In this document: positions 13,952-20,712 of the stretch, piece after piece
Position numbering within the stretch: the first letter of the stretch is position 1
Layout: each line of letters opens with the position of its first letter
DNA from: CAZFMJ01 sp964520045
GTDB taxonomy: Bacteria > Elusimicrobiota > Elusimicrobia > Elusimicrobiales > CAZFMJ01
Reading direction: 5' to 3'
Length of the DNA stretch: 20,712 nucleotides
Assembly: GCA_964520045.1 (NCBI GenBank)
Contig: CAZFMJ010000049.1
Location: forward strand, 1 to 20,712
Notes under the pieces: model-generated
The model's database searches: none
What the model was told of the DNA's origin: nothing
What the model saw: the letters and a program-made list of their open reading frames with translations, nothing else
Position numbers and translations under genes: made by a program

Positions 13952-15061
13952 TTATACTCTCACCGGCATTATAATATATCTGCAGTCATGTTCCCCGACC
14001 GGTTCTATTAAAACCGGATTAACCGGCGTGTTTAATCCAAGAGAAATTTTTTCTGAATTGATGTTTTTTAAAACATCTATAATAAATTGAGGATTAAAAG
14101 CTGTATTAAATTCCTCTCCGGCGTAACTAATTAATATTTCGTCTTTAAATTCCATGTTTTGAGACACCGCGTTTACGCGCAGGATGTCTTTGTTTATGGA
14201 ATATTTTACGGATCCCCCTTTATCGCTAACGCAGAGCGCCGCTCTTTTTGTTATTGCAAGAAGCTCACTACATAAAACTTCTATCTGTATCTCTTTTTTA
14301 TTCGGGATAATATGCTCATAATTAGGAAAATTACCGTCGATTAAGCGCGAAATAAACGTGGTCTCGTTTATCTGAAAACCTATCTGATTAGATGAAACCG
14401 CTATTGTAATTTTATCTGATTTCACGCATTCTATAGTATTAACGTATCTTACTACTTCCTGTAAAATTTTTACCGGAATAACAACTTTATAGTCTTTTTT
14501 TGTGCAGCTGGTTTTATCTTTTACTATCGCGAGCCGCCTTCCATCGGTTGCGACGAGTTCTAAACCCGAAGCCGTTGAAGTAAGAAGAATACCGTTTAAA
14601 ACATATCTTGTTTCCTCCGTGGAAGCGGCAAAAATAGTTTTTTTAATCATTTCCGCAAACTTTAACACGGGAACTTCAAAAGCGTCTTTTTTATCCATTT
14701 CGGGGACTTTTGGATATTCATCTTTAGGCGTGCCTATGATCCAAAAATTCGACTTATCGCAGTTTATATTTATCCTATTAGCGTCGTTTACTGTTAATGT
14801 TACATCGCTATTATCTTTTAGTGAGTGAAGTATTTCTAAAAATTTCTTAGCCGGCACGGTTATGCTTCCTCCGCTTTGCACATCCGCTTTTATATAATAA
14901 CGCACGGCCATTTCAAGATCGGTAAAAACAATCTTTACTTTAGAGTTTTCTGTTTCAATAAGAAAGTTTTGAAGTACGGGTAAAGTAGTTCTTGGGGATA
15001 CCGCGGATTGTATAATCTGCATACCTTCCGCAAAGTTTGACTTTATACTATTAATCTTCAT
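13952..15061 (-). CDS. dnaN: DNA polymerase III beta subunit (sliding clamp)
   Basis: The 369-aa protein has the length and sequence of the bacterial beta clamp. Landmarks include the opening MKINSIKSNFAEGMQIIQSAV, split here as MKINSIKSNF and AEGMQIIQSAV, then PVLQNFLIE, a TPKDEYP stretch at about 112-118, ATDGRRLAIV at about 171-180 and a C-terminal YIIMPVRV, equivalent to the partner-binding end of other clamps. Two clamps form a ring that tethers DNA polymerase III and other enzymes to DNA. AAGGA seven bases before the ATG is the ribosome site. It follows dnaA by 139 bp on the same strand, the classic dnaA-dnaN order, with the origin candidate between them. Confidence 0.97.
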   Translation of the reverse strand: MKINSIKSNFAEGMQIIQSAVSPRTTLPVLQNFLIETENSKVKIVFTDLEMAVRYYIKADVQSGGSITVPAKKFLEILHSLKDNSDVTLTVNDANRININCDKSNFWIIGTPKDEYPKVPEMDKKDAFEVPVLKFAEMIKKTIFAASTEETRYVLNGILLTSTASGLELVATDGRRLAIVKDKTSCTKKDYKVVIPVKILQEVVRYVNTIECVKSDKITIAVSSNQIGFQINETTFISRLIDGNFPNYEHIIPNKKEIQIEVLCSELLAITKRAALCVSDKGGSVKYSINKDILRVNAVSQNMEFKDEILISYAGEEFNTAFNPQFIIDVLKNINSEKISLGLNTPVNPVLIEPVGEHDCRYIIMPVRV

Positions 15062-15200
15062 CTTATTATCCTTATTCTTATTTAATACCTCATATTATGC
15101 AAACTGTTGATGGATGGTCGGAAAAAATGTTACAGAAATATTAAATTTTATCCACAAAACCGTCAACATTATCCACAAAACAAGGTTTTATCAACACAAC
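15062..15200. other. Candidate oriC with DnaA boxes
   Basis: The dnaA-dnaN gap contains two perfect TTATCCACA boxes (15148-15156 and 15169-15177) and one near match, TTATCAACA (15188-15196), all in the same orientation with 20- to 21-bp spacing from box start to box start. The flank at 15062-15147 is AT-rich and could serve as an unwinding region. Equal spacing of about two helical turns places the boxes on one face of the DNA. Confidence 0.7.
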
Positions 15201-16565
15201 TCACATTTTTATACCCTCTGCCTTAATCTTTAAAATAAGCTTATTTATAACCTCTGTAAAATATGGATCCGAAAGAACTTTATCTTTAATTTTATCTCTT
15301 CCATGCATTACAGTGGAATGATCGCGTTTAAAAGCTTCACCTATAGCCGGAGTGGATAATTCCGTTAATTCACAGGCCAGATACATGGCGATTTGCCGCG
15401 GAAGAGATATTGATTCTATGCGTTTTTGCGAAGTAAGGTCATATACGTCTAAATGATATTCTTCGGCTACAACTTTTTTTATTATATCGATGTTTATTCT
15501 GTAATCCGGTTCCTGATGCGCGATTATATCTTTTAAAACCTCTTTCGTAATATCTATTGTGGCTTGGCATCCGTGGGATATGCAATATCCCTCAAGCGTC
15601 TTTAAAGAGCCGTCAAGCTCGCGGATGTTGCTTTTTACAGATTCCGCTATATAAGTTAAAACATCGTCGGGAATAGTAAATTTATAAATATCTCTTTTTT
15701 TACGCAGTATGGCTATCCGGGTTTCTATATCCGGGATTTTTATGTCGGCCACCATTCCCGATCTAAAACGCGAGATATACCTCTGATCTAAAGAAAGCTC
15801 GCTCGGAGTTCTATCGGAAGAAATGACTATTTGTTTTTTTGATTCAAAAAGAGAGTTAAAAGTGTAAAAAAACTCTTCCGAGCTTCTGGCCTTTCCTATT
15901 AAGAATTGGATATCGTCAAGAAGCAGGCAGTCAACCATTCTATATTTTCCCCTGAAAGATTCAAGGGAAATATTATTCTGCAGCGTTCTGACATATTCGT
16001 TTACAAAACCTTCCCCGGCTATATATAATACCTTTGCCGCGCGGTTTGTCTGCAGTATTTGGTTGCCTATCGCATGCAGAAGATGTGTTTTCCCAAGCCC
16101 GGAAGGACTATATAAAAAAAACGGGTTATTAAGAAATCCCGGATTTTTTGCGACGGATTCGGCGGTGGCATATGCCCATCTATTTGAAGGCCCGACGACA
16201 AACGTTTCAAACGTAAAACTTTGATTAAGCATTTTACTGTATTCGGAATGGATGTCGTGTTTTATTTGAGCGGGCGGAGGGTTTTTTACCTTCGCCGCGG
16301 GGATATTCAGATTTATTGAAATGGAATATTCTATTTTAAAATCTTTTTTATAAAGATCTTTTAAAATTTCCAGGATTTTCGATTCGTAGCGCGAATGAAG
16401 AGTTTCAAAAGCGATTTGGTTCGAAACCTCCAACTTTATTATATTGTTTTCGATCAGCAGCGGGGTTGCCGGTTTAATCCACATTTCTATCGCATCTGAA
16501 GAAAAAGTTTCAGCCAATTTTTTTAATATATCAAGCCAAACTGTTTTGATGTCTATCGTATCCAC
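15201..16565 (-). CDS. dnaA: Chromosomal replication initiator DnaA
   Basis: The 454-aa protein has all DnaA domains: domain I (1-85), a short linker (86-112), the AAA+ domain (about 113-330) and the DNA-binding domain IV (about 360-454). Walker A reads SPSGLGKTHL (153-162), Walker B is LLLDDIQF, and ISSDRTPSEL and RYISRFRSGM carry the sensor and arginine-finger motifs. Domain IV has the box-recognition signature as FKRDHSTVMHG. DnaA-ATP binds origin boxes and melts the duplex. The first Walker A glycine is serine here, while the GKT core is intact. The start codon is GTG. Two DnaA-box-like sequences, GTATCCACA (16558-16566) and ATTTCCACA (16569-16577), overlap the start area, which fits autoregulation. 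Confidence 0.97.
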   Translation of the reverse strand: MDTIDIKTVWLDILKKLAETFSSDAIEMWIKPATPLLIENNIIKLEVSNQIAFETLHSRYESKILEILKDLYKKDFKIEYSISINLNIPAAKVKNPPPAQIKHDIHSEYSKMLNQSFTFETFVVGPSNRWAYATAESVAKNPGFLNNPFFLYSPSGLGKTHLLHAIGNQILQTNRAAKVLYIAGEGFVNEYVRTLQNNISLESFRGKYRMVDCLLLDDIQFLIGKARSSEEFFYTFNSLFESKKQIVISSDRTPSELSLDQRYISRFRSGMVADIKIPDIETRIAILRKKRDIYKFTIPDDVLTYIAESVKSNIRELDGSLKTLEGYCISHGCQATIDITKEVLKDIIAHQEPDYRINIDIIKKVVAEEYHLDVYDLTSQKRIESISLPRQIAMYLACELTELSTPAIGEAFKRDHSTVMHGRDKIKDKVLSDPYFTEVINKLILKIKAEGIKM

Positions 16566-17155
16566 AGGATTTCCACAACTGTTAATAAGTTTAATAAAAA
16601 CGCAAAATATCTATAAATTTTATGCGTTTATTGGCGGTATAATTCAATAAAAACCGCAACTAATAAATTTTTTAATCCAAAAGTTTCAATTGAAATATAA
16701 ACGCCGTGTCAATCTATTGAATTTTTTTATTCACCCCCTCCTCCATCCTCCTTCGGCTTGTCAACGGCGGGCTTCGGAGAGACAAGTCCACCCCCTTTTA
16801 GGGGAGGGAAAGGGTGGAGGGGCAGCTGAAACTTTCGGGTTAACGTTAATAATCTTATGTTAAGCCAAAAAACAATGAAATTTCCAACACAATTTATGGT
16901 AATTTATGATTGTAATGCCGCTGTTTTATGCTGAATATAGTGCTTCTAAAAATGAGACGGTCCGGCAAACGTCATTTTTTCGTGTCGCACCGTTCGGTAT
17001 GGAACCAAAGGGCCCGCCGCGCCGAAGACAGCTGAAACCGGCGCTGCGTTGTTCTTCATGTGCCCGCATTCCGCCGGATATCCGGATACATTGTAAATGA
17101 TTATATTGTAAATGATAACTTTTTATTAAAAATGAGTCAATAATTTCCCGTAGGT
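16566..17155. other. Non-coding region between dnaA and hpf
   Basis: No credible gene in about 590 bp. It holds the dnaA upstream region (with box-like sequences at its left end), a TTTCAATTGAAA palindrome at 16684-16695, the folded repeat at 16733-16823, AT-rich stretches (16825-16915 and 17095-17150) and a GC-richer patch around 16960-17095. Gene direction switches across it from minus to plus, so it is a second candidate site for the replication origin. Confidence 0.5.
16733..16823. repeat. Folded C-rich/G-rich intergenic repeat
   Basis: The left end is C-rich (16734-16750) and the right end G-rich (16801-16821), forming an imperfect long stem. Inside are the clean arms CTTGTC (16757-16762) with GACAAG (16781-16786) and a CCCCC-TTTTA-GGGG hairpin at 16791-16804. 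This build resembles dispersed folded repeats seen in many draft genomes of candidate phyla. Confidence 0.5.
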
Positions 17156-17185
17156 TTGACAGAAAGTCGGATAAATTGATTTAAT
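17156..17185 (+). promoter_or_regulatory. Sigma70-type promoter of the hpf-hprK-rapZ-PTS operon
   Basis: TTGACA (17156-17161) is a perfect -35 and TTTAAT (17180-17185) a five-of-six -10 with 18-bp spacing. Transcription would start near 17192, giving a leader of about 25 nt with GGGGG as ribosome binding site nine bases before the hpf ATG. Confidence 0.7.
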
Positions 17186-17216
17186 AAATGAAATATTTTT
17201 TAGGGGGCAAACGTTC

Positions 17217-17741
17217 ATGAAAATACATATAGTGGCGCGGCACGTAAAATTAACTAAGGCGTTAAAAAGTTTTATAGATGAAAAAATCGGGAAAATGCAG
17301 AACCATTTTGAAAATATAATATGGGCGCAGATTGTTCTTACTGTGGAAAAAAGGGTTCATGGCGCCGAAATTGTTATTCATGCTTCTCAGCAAACCATGA
17401 GGGCGCGCGCCGATGGCGGGGATTTGTATTCCGCCGTGGATATGGCTTTGGATAAGATCAATGCTCAAATACGGAAATATAAAGAGCGGCTTAAAGAACA
17501 TCGCTTAAGCGAAACGGATTCCGTGAAATTCATGGAAGAGCAGAATATTCAGGGGGAAACGAAATTTTCGGTGATAAAAGAGATCCCTCTTCGGGCTATG
17601 ACGCGGGAAGAAGCCGCGGGTGAAATGGAAAAACTCGGCTATGATTTTTGGCTGTTTATGGAAGCTCCCGACAAACGGATTAAAGTGGTTTTTCGGCGGC
17701 AGGACAATACCTACGGTATTTTACAACCGGTAAAAAAGTAA
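17217..17741 (+). CDS. hpf: Ribosome hibernation-promoting factor, long form
   Basis: The 174-aa protein has an N-terminal ribosome-binding domain (about 1-105, HPF/RaiA/S30AE fold) and a C-terminal dimerisation domain (about 122-174: IPLRAMTREEAAGEMEKLGY then FRRQDNTYGILQP). This is the long HPF type, which alone joins two idle 70S ribosomes into 100S dimers in stationary phase or starvation. It is the first gene after a good promoter, and hprK begins on the base after its stop codon. In many proteobacteria an hpf gene sits next to PTS genes and rapZ downstream of rpoN; here the same partners occur without rpoN in the window. Confidence 0.95.
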   Translation: MKIHIVARHVKLTKALKSFIDEKIGKMQNHFENIIWAQIVLTVEKRVHGAEIVIHASQQTMRARADGGDLYSAVDMALDKINAQIRKYKERLKEHRLSETDSVKFMEEQNIQGETKFSVIKEIPLRAMTREEAAGEMEKLGYDFWLFMEAPDKRIKVVFRRQDNTYGILQPVKK

Positions 17742-18725
17742 ATGCCTTTCTCTTCAAAAAACAAAAGCAGGACAAATTCCATCACGATCAGCGATATACT
17801 GCGGTTGGCGGGCTCAAATTTAGATCTTAAGATCGTTTCGGGGCAAAGATGTTTGAACAGGAAAATTACGGTAACGGAAGTGAACAGACCCGGACTTGCG
17901 CTCACGGGGCATCTTGAAAATTTTAGATCGGAAAGAATACAAATAATAGGAAAGGGCGAACATGCATATTGTTCAAAGGAAAATGCGGAAAATCTTTCCA
18001 AAAATTTATCTAAAATGCTTTCAAGGTCCAATACGCCGTGCATTATTATCACCGGCGGGCTGAGGGCTCTTGAAGTAATAAAAAAAGTCTGCACGCAGCA
18101 CCATATTCCCCTGCTGACGACCAAACTTGACACGCCGACTTTTACCGGAGAATTGACCACTTTTCTTGATAATCAGCTTTCGCCGGTTGTTTATGTCCAC
18201 GGGGTGCTTGTTAATGTTTACGGCCTTGGGGTTTTGATACAGGGCGAGTCCGGCATAGGCAAATCCGAATGCGCGTTGGAACTTTTAAAGCGCAACCACA
18301 TATTGATAGCGGACGATGTGGTGGAGATAAGAAGAAAACGGGGACAGATACTTGTCGGAGTGTGTCCCGAAAACCTGAAGCATTACATGGAAGTCAGGGG
18401 CATAGGCATAATAGACGTGGAATTGCTTTTCGGCGTCGGTTCCATAATGGATCAATCTGTCGTTGAAATGCAGGTAACGCTTGCCTCTTGCGAAAAAATG
18501 TATAAATGCGAAAGAATAGGGCTGGAGCAGAGTAAAATAGACATACTGGACATTCAAGTGCCGTCCCTTAATATTCCGGTCACGCCCGGAAGAAACCTGG
18601 CCGTTATTATTGAGGTCGCGGCTTTAAACCAGCGGCTTATGACACAAGGATATTTTGCCGCAAGAAATTTTAATAATATGCTGGTGAAAAAGATGAGAAA
18701 CGCCGGCGGCTGTCCAAAAACATGA
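17742..18725 (+). CDS. hprK: HPr kinase/phosphorylase
   Basis: The 327-aa enzyme phosphorylates and dephosphorylates a serine of the PTS carrier HPr, in response to ATP, phosphate and sugar metabolites. It has the N-terminal domain (about 14-140) and the P-loop catalytic domain with YVHGVLV (151-157, catalytic His153), Walker A GESGIGKS (168-175), ADDVVEI (190-196) and the HprK signature EVRGIGIIDVELLFG (217-231). All key residues are present, so it should be active. Length is near the usual 310-330. It starts directly after the hpf stop (TAAATG) and its stop overlaps the rapZ ATG (ATGA). HPr itself is not in this window. Confidence 0.97.
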   Translation: MPFSSKNKSRTNSITISDILRLAGSNLDLKIVSGQRCLNRKITVTEVNRPGLALTGHLENFRSERIQIIGKGEHAYCSKENAENLSKNLSKMLSRSNTPCIIITGGLRALEVIKKVCTQHHIPLLTTKLDTPTFTGELTTFLDNQLSPVVYVHGVLVNVYGLGVLIQGESGIGKSECALELLKRNHILIADDVVEIRRKRGQILVGVCPENLKHYMEVRGIGIIDVELLFGVGSIMDQSVVEMQVTLASCEKMYKCERIGLEQSKIDILDIQVPSLNIPVTPGRNLAVIIEVAALNQRLMTQGYFAARNFNNMLVKKMRNAGGCPKT

Positions 18726-19585
18726 ACACAAAGCGGAGCAGGAAAAAAATTTTTATCATAACGGGAATGTCCGGGGCCGGAAAAAGCCAGGCCCTTAAAT
18801 GTTTTGAGGATTTGGGGTTTTATTGCATAGACAATATGCCGCTGGCCCTTATTCCGGCTTTTGCAAAATTGCTGGGGGAAAAAAAATATTTACACGATAT
18901 TGCGCTGGGTATAGATATAAGGGAAGGAAGATTTCTTAAGGGACTTGAAAAATGCATCGATGAATTTAAAGAAAACAAGCTTGACTACAGGATATTGTTT
19001 CTGGACGCGTCCGACACTGCTCTTTTTCAGAGATTTTCAGAGACCAGGCATAAACACCCCCTGGGGCAGAATCTTTCCAAGGCCGTGAGGCAGGAAAGAA
19101 AAATGCTTAGGGAATTGAAGGCAAGAGCGGATAAGGCGATAGACACGTCCAATTTGACGCTGGGGGAACTTAAAGAAATATTGTCCGCCGCGCTGGAGCT
19201 TAAACGATCCAGCGAAATGAAAATTTCGGTGGTTTCATTCGGATATAAGTACGGTTTGCCCATGGACGCGGATATCGTTATGGACGTGCGGTTTTTACCC
19301 AACCCGTATTATATTAAGGACATGAAATATAAAACCGGCGTCGACCGTGCTGTTTTTAAGCATGTTATCAGGGGAAAAACCGTAGCCGGATTTTTGACGA
19401 AATATCTGGAATTAATAAATATTCTCATTCCGCTTTATATCCGCGAAGGAAAATCTTATCTTACGGTTGCCATAGGATGCACGGGAGGCAAACACAGGAG
19501 CGTCTCCGTGGCGCATTATATCGCAGTGGCGCTGACAAGCCGCAGTTTTAAGGTTTCTGAATTTCACCGAGATATCAGCAAATGA
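18722..19585 (+). CDS. rapZ: RNase adapter / P-loop regulator RapZ
   Basis: The 287-aa protein matches RapZ (YvcJ/YhbJ) in length and motifs: Walker A GMSGAGKS (15-22), the CIDNMP motif (35-40), a helical centre, and the C-terminal domain ending with IGCTGGKHRSVSVA. In E. coli RapZ binds glucosamine-6-phosphate and small RNAs and guides RNase E to control glmS; in Bacillus the homologue acts in other regulation. Whether an RNA role exists here cannot be told. The 4-bp ATGA overlaps with hprK before it and with the EIIA gene after it indicate tightly coupled expression. Confidence 0.96.
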   Translation: MNTKRSRKKIFIITGMSGAGKSQALKCFEDLGFYCIDNMPLALIPAFAKLLGEKKYLHDIALGIDIREGRFLKGLEKCIDEFKENKLDYRILFLDASDTALFQRFSETRHKHPLGQNLSKAVRQERKMLRELKARADKAIDTSNLTLGELKEILSAALELKRSSEMKISVVSFGYKYGLPMDADIVMDVRFLPNPYYIKDMKYKTGVDRAVFKHVIRGKTVAGFLTKYLELINILIPLYIREGKSYLTVAIGCTGGKHRSVSVAHYIAVALTSRSFKVSEFHRDISK

Positions 19586-19998
19586 TCAATATTATTATTG
19601 TTACGCACGGAGATTTCGGCGCGTATTTGGTTGAAGCGGCCGAATGGATAGTGGGAGAACAGACGCAGGGGATCGCTGTGGTGGGAGTTTCTCCAAGAGC
19701 GGCTTTGAACGAGGTTAAACATGCCATAAATAAGGCATTGTCTAAAAATATGTCGGCGGACGGGGTCGTTTTTTTGACGGACATGCTGGGCGGAACGCCT
19801 ACTAATATTGTGCTGCCTTTGACCAAAGACCTTCCCAAAAGCGCCGTAATAAGCGGAGTAAACATCAATATGCTTATTTCCGCATTCAGCTACAGGACGA
19901 CTCTTAATTTTCAGGATCTGATAAACAAGATTATAGACGACGGTCGCAAGGCGGTTTGCGATGTCAACATCCTTATCGCAAAACAAAAAGAAAAATAG
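19582..19998 (+). CDS. PTS mannose-family EIIA component
   Basis: The 138-aa protein is a stand-alone EIIA of the mannose/fructose/sorbose PTS class. The phosphoryl-accepting histidine is His9 in IIIVTHGDFG, and the family motif FLTDMLGGTPTN follows at 64-75. It would accept phosphate from HPr and pass it to an EIIB. Its start overlaps the rapZ stop (ATGA). Linkage to hprK and rapZ rather than to a permease at this point suggests a regulatory role, though transport components could lie beyond the right edge. Confidence 0.95.
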   Translation: MINIIIVTHGDFGAYLVEAAEWIVGEQTQGIAVVGVSPRAALNEVKHAINKALSKNMSADGVVFLTDMLGGTPTNIVLPLTKDLPKSAVISGVNINMLISAFSYRTTLNFQDLINKIIDDGRKAVCDVNILIAKQKEK

Positions 19999-20015
19999 TG
20001 TCAAGAAAATATGGG

Positions 20016-20069
20016 ACCACGGGCGTATGCAGACGGACACGGGCAGTTGAAGCGTTAAAGGCCCGTGGT
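20016..20069 (+). repeat. Inverted repeat in the EIIA-EIIB gap
   Basis: ACCACGGGC (20016-20024) and GCCCGTGGT (20061-20069) are perfect 9-bp inverted arms with a 36-bp loop. Within an otherwise tight operon this 146-bp gap is the only large space, so the structure may attenuate transcription or protect an RNA end. No T-run of terminator quality follows. Confidence 0.5.
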
Positions 20070-20144
20070 TTACTGTGTAACTTGTGTTAATCAGCGTGAA
20101 TCTGCTGTTTTGGACATTGCCGTGAAGTTCACGGGGAGAATTTG

Positions 20145-20636
20145 ATGGGAGTTGTGCTTTTTAGAATAGACGATAGGCTTATCCACGGGCAGGTTGTGGA
20201 AAGCTGGATCCCGCATTTAAAGGCGGAAGAAGCGGTTGTCGTTTCGGAAGAGGCTGTCGGCAGTGAAATAACCCAAATGCTGATGCGGCTGTCTCTTCCG
20301 GCGGAAATAAGGCTTAAAATTCTGCCGGTTTCACAGGCGCTTAAATATCTTCTTGAAATGGAGAACAGCGCCAGAAGAATTCTTGTTCTGGTTCCCGGGC
20401 CTAAGGAGGCCCTTGCTCTTATCCGGGGCGGAATTAAAATTCCCGCCATAAATGTCGGAGGAATGCATTATTCCGCCGGAAAAGCTCAGCTGGGACGCGC
20501 CATTTTTTTGGGTGAAGAAGACTGCAGAGATCTTATGAGTATCGCCGGTCTTGGGGTCAGGCTGGAAGGCCGCGGCGTTCCGTCCGATACGCCTTCCAAT
20601 ATAACGCAGATGATAGGAAGCAGTTCCGGCGGATAG
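20145..20636 (+). CDS. PTS mannose/sorbose-family EIIB component
   Basis: From ATG at 20145 the protein has 163 aa and the fold pattern of EIIB of the mannose/sorbose class. The phosphorylation-site histidine is His14 in RIDDRLIHGQV. It would take phosphate from the EIIA encoded upstream and, in a complete system, hand it to a sugar bound by EIIC/EIID. GGGGAG seven bases before the ATG decides this start over the TTG one codon upstream. No EIIC or EIID is visible in the remaining 76 bp. The arrangement could be the beginning of a full mannose-type permease operon or a regulatory EIIA-EIIB pair. Confidence 0.93.
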   Translation: MGVVLFRIDDRLIHGQVVESWIPHLKAEEAVVVSEEAVGSEITQMLMRLSLPAEIRLKILPVSQALKYLLEMENSARRILVLVPGPKEALALIRGGIKIPAINVGGMHYSAGKAQLGRAIFLGEEDCRDLMSIAGLGVRLEGRGVPSDTPSNITQMIGSSSGG

Positions 20637-20712
20637 GCGGGCAAAAAGAGGTTTCCGGTCATCTATGAAAAGGCATGTCAAGGGAATAAAAGTCCCCCGA
20701 TAGCAAGAATGC

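Noticed and set aside
16906..17100. 64-aa plus-strand frame in the dnaA-hpf gap
   Set aside because: No ribosome site, no recognisable domain, skewed Arg/Pro/Cys content in a GC-rich patch; most likely chance.
20637..20712. Start of a further PTS gene at the right edge
   Set aside because: The ATG at 20666 meets a stop after 12 codons and no other frame is open with a good start in the remaining bases.

Overview
The window reads as part of a chromosome from an uncultured, Gram-negative-type bacterium, carrying its replication-initiation region. Support for a Gram-negative envelope comes from a lipoprotein signal, a GyrB of the long Gram-negative layout and RapZ. The gene order hpf-hprK-rapZ-PTS EIIA-EIIB, the small secreted protein with a YYPSP-type motif and the many short intergenic repeats suggest Elusimicrobiota, Omnitrophota or a related lineage. 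That placement is inference from gene content, not a search result. A run of ten N at 8263-8272 shows the sequence is a scaffolded draft.

Left part (1-8.3 kb, accessory). A LuxE-type acyl-protein synthetase runs off the left edge on the minus strand, directly after and overlapping a GNAT-domain protein. A short divergent promoter region separates this pair from a plus-strand lipoprotein of unknown function. The lipoprotein gene ends inside a 17-bp tandem repeat array. A secreted or membrane-anchored protein of unknown function follows on the minus strand. Next come a cold-shock protein gene with a long, structured leader and a clear terminator, a 118-bp inverted-repeat element, a divergent YchF-family P-loop protein, a small secreted protein with a TTG start, and an AbiE-type toxin-antitoxin pair with a near-consensus promoter.

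Central part (8.3-16.6 kb, core replication). Read on the minus strand in transcription order, the genes are dnaA, dnaN, a DciA/DUF721-like gene, gyrB and gyrA. The 139-bp dnaA-dnaN gap carries two perfect DnaA boxes and one near match and is an oriC candidate. Repeat elements sit in the dnaN-dciA and gyrB-gyrA gaps.

Right part (16.6-20.7 kb). A 651-bp non-coding region holds a folded repeat and a good sigma70-type promoter. Plus-strand transcription then runs through hpf, hprK, rapZ and a mannose-type PTS EIIA with no gaps or 4-bp overlaps, then, after a 146-bp gap with an inverted repeat, an EIIB gene. Together these point to a PTS-linked nutrient-sensing module: a phosphorelay, HPr kinase/phosphorylase, a RapZ regulator and a ribosome hibernation factor. 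The switch from minus-strand genes left of dnaA to plus-strand genes right of it fits replication diverging from this area.

No wholly new system is evident. The best candidates for a second look are the LuxE-GNAT pair, the degenerate 8-bp-unit repeats found at two loci, the cspA leader with mutually exclusive hairpins, the divergent YchF homologue and the compact AbiE control region.
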